A DNA stretch of 64,000 nucleotides from Heliocidaris tuberculata (Eukaryota > Echinodermata > Echinoidea > Camarodonta > Echinometridae). Shown in pieces: positions 54,601 through 62,500 of this stretch. Below the pieces are notes generated by a model, which had not been told where the DNA came from, ran no database searches, and saw only the letters and a program-made list of their open reading frames with translations. Position 1 is the stretch's first letter. The number at the start of each line of letters is the position of its first letter. Location: contig CM046850.1 of NCBI GenBank assembly GCA_025618425.1, positions 12,126,971 through 12,190,970 on the forward strand, given 5' to 3'. Both the position numbers and the translations under genes were made by a program.

Positions 54601-57600
54601 AGCCGAGTGCAACCTGAAATTTGAAGTTGTGCAAAGTAAGTATAAGTGTATGCATATATGTCATTTGCTGATAGACAAAAGTGTGGTAACTGTTTACTCT
54701 ATGAATACTGCATGCTCTGGTCTTCAGAATTTTATTTGTGCTGTTATATATAATTGAGAGCTTAGGCCAAGGGTGAAATATAATTGCATGAGGGAAAGTC
54801 TTAATGTGGAGGTTAATATAATTATATATTACTTCTGTCAATTATATATTCAGTATTTACGATGTGAAAAATTGACAAATTATTGATAGTCATGCGACTG
54901 CATTTCAACCAATAGGATGACCTTATGATATTAATGCACTCCAGGTGGTGAAGATGGTATGCTCATTGTGTTCATGCTGGAATCTGATGGCAAAGGACAA
55001 TGTTTTCTGCAAAGTTCTTTGAAGTTAGATTGTATTGATTATTAGGATTCTTTTTATAAGGCCAGTTCATATCTCACAGTGTTGTCCTCTTGATGTTTCT
55101 CTCAAAATGCATTTCCATTACCAGAACTCAATATTAGTTGTAACAATAAAAAAGCATCACAACAGGTGTATACATAGATGCAGATGCATGTGTGTTGAAA
55201 AATTAAGTTATTTTGGCAGAATTCAAATATTCCATGAAGAAATGTGAATGAAAGACTTTATTTATGACTGTATTTATGTATATGTACATGCAGTTGAATC
55301 ATTTAATTTGTGTAAATACATGTAGACCATTTCACTATTGTACTCCAATACACTATGAAGCAAATATATTTATATGTAGTGAGTTAATGTATTTCAGTAG
55401 TTGGAACACATCACAAGATGTGTACATTAGTTGTTGCTATTCCAGGCAAATGTGTTGGCAAGTTATCAGGTTGTCTTGATAGTAACTATTGCAGTAGTAG
55501 CATACATAGAATTTGAATACATTTGTGAACTAGTCTATAGGAGTAGAGGAGGGTATCCGTAATTGAATTTTGTACTGTTATTTGATTGCAGCTACCGAGT
55601 GTCCTGAGCTGGTAGCCCCGCCCAACTCACAGTTGACCTGTGACCCCTCCGGGTCATTGTGTCGTCTATCATGCAACCCAGGCTATATTCAAGTTGATGA
55701 GAACATCAAAACAGTGTTCAGCTGCCAGAGTAGCGGGCTGTGGAACAGTAGCTCGGAAATGGATAAGAACCCTTATCTACCAGTCTGCACACGCAGTATG
55801 GATGAATTCTGATTCTATTAAATTCTAATTCTAATTCTAAGTCATACTCACACTTGACCCCACCCCCACTCCACCGTTACCACCCTCACCTTTACCATCA
55901 CCCTCACCCCAACCTCCACCCTCACCCACACACTCACCCCACCCCTATCCTCACCCCCATCCTCACCCTCACCTCCACCCTCACCCACACACTCACCCCA
56001 CCCCTATCCTCACCCCCATCCTCACCCTCACCCCCATCCTCACCCCCATCCTCACCCTCACCCCCACCCTCACCCACACCCTCACCCACACCTTCACCCA
56101 CACCCCTACCCTCACCCCACCCCTATCCTCACCCCACCCCTATCCTCACCCCCATCCTCACCTTCATCCCATCCTAACCCTAGCCCCTATCCTCACCCTC
56201 ACCCCCACCCTCACCCACACCTTCACCCACACCTCTATACCCTCACCCCACCCCAATACCCTCACCCCCATCCTCACCTTCACCCCATCCTCCTCACCCT
56301 CACCCCATCCTAACCCTAGCCCCCATCCTCACCCTCACCCCACCCTCACTCACACCTTCTCCCACACCCCTATACCCTCACCCCCATCATCACATCCACC
56401 CCCATCTTCACCCACACCCCCCTGTCTCACCCACACCTTCACTCACACCCCCTCCCTCACCCAAACCCCTACCCTTACTCTCATTCTCATGTTCACCCCC
56501 ATCCTTACCAACTCCCCCTCCCTCAACCCTTTCCCACTCTTAACTCCATCCTCACCTCCGCCCCCATCCTCACCCTCAACCCTACCCCACCTGACCACTT
56601 GCGAAATTCCCGAAACTTTCATGCATGCAAAAATCTCTGGTTTTACGTTATATGATTTCAAAATTTTACATGTAATAGCTGCACCATTTGAAAAGGAAAA
56701 ATGGACAAATTTACAAAAGAAAAGCCATATGTGTAGTAACTTTTCAGAAGTTTTGTTTCCATATATAGCAGCATACTGCCTTAAAAATACCCTTAGGCCA
56801 AGATAATTATTTTTAGATGTACAGAGTGAGTAAAAAAATACGTAACAACTTTTTCAATTTTGTATTTTTGGAAATACAATTTTTTCATCAAGAAGTTTTT
56901 GGTATTTCTTGGTAAATAAATCCTTCTGGCATATTATGGTAACATTTTTGTTTTGTATCTTTGCACCCATGACTGAATAACAGACAATGTTCTGGAGACT
57001 GCAAAATCCCACTTGCGGCAATTGGAAAAGTGAAGAACAAAACAACATTTAAAATAATTTTTTTTTAAAGAAACACACACACATACATGTATTAATATAT
57101 ATGCCAAACACCATTTATTTAATGAATGATAAAAGATCAATGTAGATATAATGCTTTGCTCAAGGTCATAAGTGCCATACCCAGGATTGAACCCACAATC
57201 TTCGCATTTCCAGTCAAGATTTTTAAAATTTTTCAGTCATGTGTGCAGAGATACCAAACAAAATTGGTACCAATATGCTGGAAGTGTACTCTACCAAGAT
57301 ATATCGTAAATGTCTAGATTGAAAGTTCACACTTCAAATAATATGAAATTGAAAAGTTTTAAAGTTTTTTTTTTACTCATTCAGGTATGTGTATAGCAAA
57401 AGGCAATGTTGTAGGTGCAAAAATTACTGCAGACAAAGACTTCACATGTACTCTAGAATTTGAACACTGGCTTTAAAATTACAATAATTAGGTAGAAAGA
57501 CAGCTATCCTCAATTTAGAGTTCCTTTGAAATTGCCATTAGAATTCGGAAGTCATGAACAGAACATTGAAATATCTGACACTTGTGTCTTTTGATACCAG

Positions 57601-59512
57601 TAGAACAATATGAGAATGTATTCTAGAAGTGTTATTCTAATTTTCTTTAGTTCTTTGTGATGTGATCTAGGCTCAATCAGTGATATACAAGAAATAAAAC
57701 TAATCACATCTTGAGTTTGATTTTTATAAGTTTAATACTTGCGATTGACATCAAATATTTATCAGTTGCAGGTTTTGAGAGTTGCGAATGATAGTTAATT
57801 TTCAATCGCAAGTTTTGCCCAGAACTAAATGTCTTTTATTCTGATATGTATGAGTACATTACAGATTAAGATATATTTTATATATGGTATTCCATATTGT
57901 ACTTATCAGAATGGTGATAATTTCTCATTGTTATCATGCTATGCAGGACAAGTTGCCTCAACCATGAGATGGGAAATGACCGGTGATGTGGTATTCAACC
58001 TGGACGGTAACTGCACCGCAGCCAGAAATAGTCTGCAGTCCAGTTTTCTGAACCTCTTCAGAACAAGTAGCTTGTTTGTAAGTCATATTAACTTCAAAAG
58101 TAATCTTGAGTAGTGATGGAAAATTTTTTTTTTTCACAGAATCCACCGTTCATGTATGGAAATCACCACTTGCTTAGGCGAAATAAGCCCCATGCGGTTC
58201 ATATTTTCTGTATCTCATATCACACAGATACATGTATGAGAGCTTGCTTAGGGCCTTTGTTGTGCAGAGCTACTTTTTTCATCCACGCTTGCTATTTATT
58301 TACAAGAAACACTCACCGTAGTTAACTGCATCATGTGTGAATTGGCCTTAGGCTTTAGTTCTCCTTGTGGTAATTGCCACTATAGTCACTAGTTAAGACT
58401 TGGGCTTTCACACCAGTGGTATCTCATCACAACCACTGATCTAATGTGCCCTCGCTTATTATTATCGCTGACCAAGTCGGAGGGGGATATAGGAGGTGTC
58501 GTGGTATAGTGGTTCATTCACTTGACCCTCAGTCCAAGGGTTGAGGGTTCGAATCTCAGCCCGGCACTAACGTCTTTTGGCAAGACATTAATCCACATTA
58601 ATTACCACTCTCCACCCATGTGTTAAATGGGTACCTGGCAGGATTTATCCTTGAAATGCACTGTGCGCTGATTATAGCTGCCGGAGCTGAAGCCAGGGTA
58701 ATGATATCCAAACCCTTTGGAAGCGCATAGGGACGTTATATCATAATGTGATATGCGCTATACAAGAAAGGTTTATTATTATTATTATTATTATTACATA
58801 TAACATTACTACGCTGCCATCCGTCCGTCCGTCCATATTCTGGTTTCTGTTTGATAACTTTAGTAATGTATGACGGATTTTAAGGAAATTTGATGTGAAG
58901 GTACAAGGTATCAAAATACAGCCTAAGTTCGATTTTGGAGTGTGTAGGTCAAAGTTCAAAGGTCATAGCTCATTAAATATGTGAAAATAGCTACATGTAA
59001 TTATGTATCAGAAAATGTGTTTCCGTTCCTTAACTTTAGTAATGGTAGACAGATTTCAATGAAATTTGGTGAGAAGGTACATGGTATGAAGATATAGCCG
59101 AAGTTTGATCTTTGAGTATGTCATAGCTCATTAAATATGCAAAAAATAGCAAATTATGTATGCGAAAATGTGGTTTCCGTTTGATAACTTTAGTGATTTT
59201 TCACAGATTTTAATGAAATTTGGTAAGAAGGTACATGGTATGAAGATATAGCCTAAATTTTACCTTCGGTTATGTAGGTCAAAGTTCACAGTTCATTAAA
59301 TATGTGAAAATAGCTAATTATATATATGCAAAAATGTGGTTTCCATTCGATAACATAAGTAATGTTATTGAGTATATAAATCAAACTTACATGCCTAGTA
59401 ATATAATAGTGATATAATAGTAATATAGTAGTATAGTCTAATGGAGGTAACTTCTGATGACGTATATAGGCCATTTGTACCTGGTGAGTGGATGCTACGC
59501 TTTGCGTTGCCC

Positions 59513-59546
<34 letters not shown>

Positions 59547-62500
59547 CACTATTATTACTATTATTACCATTATTACCTTGAACAGAAAGAATGCAGTCGG
59601 GAAAATTTGGTTGACTGTACAGTCCCTGATGTCTTAGTGACCTGCAGATCTGGACCTGACTCAGGTGAAAGACCCAGAAGAAGGAGAAAGAGAGAGAGTG
59701 AGCCAAGACAAAGACTAAGTCCAAGTCCATCCTCATCTGATGGTACAGTCTCTCTCACCATGGTGATTTCAAGGTACAGGTATTGAGGGGGCGCTAGCAT
59801 CTTGGGGGGGGGGGGGGGGGAGGGCACCGGTCTTACTTGATGAATGAATTGCCAATTTATAAGGCCACTTATTAATGGGGAGGTTGTAGTATGGAATCCT
59901 ATTCTCTGCTTTTCTGCTCCTTTTCCCCCTCTCCCTTTCCATTCCTCTCTTTTCTTTCCCTCTTCTTTCTTTTTCTCTTTTTTGCTCTTCAATTCATTTG
60001 TCAGCTATGCCACTGGCAAGGTACACAAAAATTTCAATGTATATGTAGTAATTGTAGAAATCCCCCCACTGCATGCTTCTTATTCAGATATCTCTTTTTT
60101 TAATTTCCTGAGATTATTGTTTATCTTCTTTAGAGTTATCATAATATTTGAAATATCAGTCACTTTTTTATTGTTAACTTTACATTTAATAATCAAGAAA
60201 GAGAAGTTGCATTTGCAGTGAAAATAATAATTTAATATGACCATTGAACCAAATCTAAGGTAGACCATGCATCAGAAACTTGGGCAGAGGCAATAGACCG
60301 CTTTGGTAATATATTCAAATTTTATACATACCCTTCAAACAAAGGTTGTTCTTGACAACCTAAAAGCTTGCCGGAGGCTTGCCAGAGGCTTGCTGGACAT
60401 AGCAACAAGTAATGAATGCAAACTGGATTCCAAGCATTGAGGCTCATTTATAAAAAGCAGGTTAATGGAATAGCTCGTCACTAGGTGCTCAGAGAAGAAA
60501 TGTGCATAAATATGTATACATTACAGAACCAGTCTATTGGACATGTTTTGAAGAACAATCTATTGCGCAGCTATGTGTTACCACAGACACCTGATTAACC
60601 TTCAAAATTAAAGATGACATATGGGGGGATGGGATCATAGATATATGTTTGAACTTAGCCTAAGTATGTTGTTTTTTTTTTCTTCAGAATTTGTAGGCTT
60701 AACTCTATTAGCTTTGGTTGTCATTGGACTGCCACAGCCAACTTTTGTCCCACGTACATTGTACATGTATCATAGGGTCTAAACAATTTGGCAGTCTAGG
60801 GTTTAGCTCCTTATCAAATATAGAGTAAATGTTGTTTTATTTCCTTTTTTTTGCTTTAAAATGTACGTGCAGACAGGAATTGTAGGCAACTGTAAGTAGT
60901 GCTGAAAGTCAAACCAGGCCTTGTACCAGAAACCTGAATTTTTGCTGTGGGTGATCAATATTCATCATGAATATTCATATCATATACATTACATATGATG
61001 TAATATATTATATAATTTATATGATATATATTATATAATATATATTATATCCCTCATTAATGGATAATGCCGATGCCGATGAACAAAAATGTGCTATACT
61101 GTGACGTCATTCATGGTATAGTGCACTATACCATGAATGTCGTCACAGATATGCGATCGATCAGTGGTTTTTCATCGATAACGTGTGAAAAGTGCTATGG
61201 GTATCGGCCTCATAGACCACTGTAAACCGTGGTACATCTTTATCATTATTTTTTCAAGATTCGTTGGAGGGATATAAAGCAAATATATCATGCACTGTTT
61301 TGAGCCACTGGTGAAATTATGGATTCGGTGACAGAAATAACACTATGTTCTTCGGGGCTACGCCCCTCAGAAAATAGTGCTCTTCCTGCCACCTGGGAAT
61401 ACATAATTTCAACTAGAGCCTCTCAGTGCATGGTATATTTGTTTATTATATAATATATAATATATCATATATCATATACATTATATAATATATCATAAGT
61501 GTGAAATAAATGTTGATTTTATGCTTTTACTTTCTATGTAATTTAGCCCTTGTGCTGCTTTGTAGATTTTTCATAAATACATTTCAATTTCAGTTTCAAT
61601 AGTTTGAATATTCATACTATCTTCTTCCATGTACAGTGATGAATCCTCTGTTCCAAGATTCTTCAACAATTACAACTCCAGTGTGAATAACCTGTGGAGT
61701 CAGCCCAATGTTTCTCTCCCCCTTCCCAATATGACGGCGACCCTTGACCCTGACCGATCTGAGCTGAGTGACTTCATGCCCATCTGTGGCATGGGTCAAG
61801 TCATAGTCAACATGCTATGTGGTGAGTGATTTAAACAGGCTTCTTTTCAGAAACTTGTTTACTCTTGGTCCAAATTACAAGAAAACTGGCTGTGCGAAAT
61901 TGGCATTGGGGTAGGACCAAAGCGAAAATTTGCAAGTTGAAAGAATGCAATGTATTTATTGATCCGAATGTAGTGAAATGTGGTCCTGTGACATCCAAGG
62001 GAGGTTGTTTGGGAGGATCAAAGCAAATTTGCTGGTTGAAAGTACGCATTTACATATTTATTACCTTCGTCGGTAACCCTGACGGGGAGAATTTGCTCTT
62101 GGTACTGTACCGTATTAAGTTGAAAGAATGCAATGAAGTACATGTATTTATTCGTCTGAATGTAGTGAATTGTGGCTCTATGTCATCCAATGGAGGTTGT
62201 TTAGGAGGATCAAAGCAAATTTGCAGGTTGAAAGTACGCATTTACATATTTATTACCCTTGTCGGTAGCCCTGTTGGGAAGAATTTGCTCTTGGTACTGT
62301 ACCGTATTAAGTTGAAAGAATGCAATGAAATACATGTATTTATTGGTCTGAATGTAGTGAATTGTGGCTCTATGTCATCCAATGGAGGTTTGCAGGTTGA
62401 AAGTATGCATTTACATATTTATTACCCTCGTCGGTAGCCCTGTCGGGGAGAATTTGCCCTTGGTATTGTATTTCTGAAATCTTTTGTACTTGGTATTAGC

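Noticed and set aside
55854..56177. 107-codon Pro/His/Ser-rich frame
   Set aside because: Product of the CACCCT minisatellite.
59573..59992. 139-codon minus-strand frame rich in Lys/Glu/Gly
   Set aside because: Antisense of exon 28 plus G-run and CT-rich tracts.
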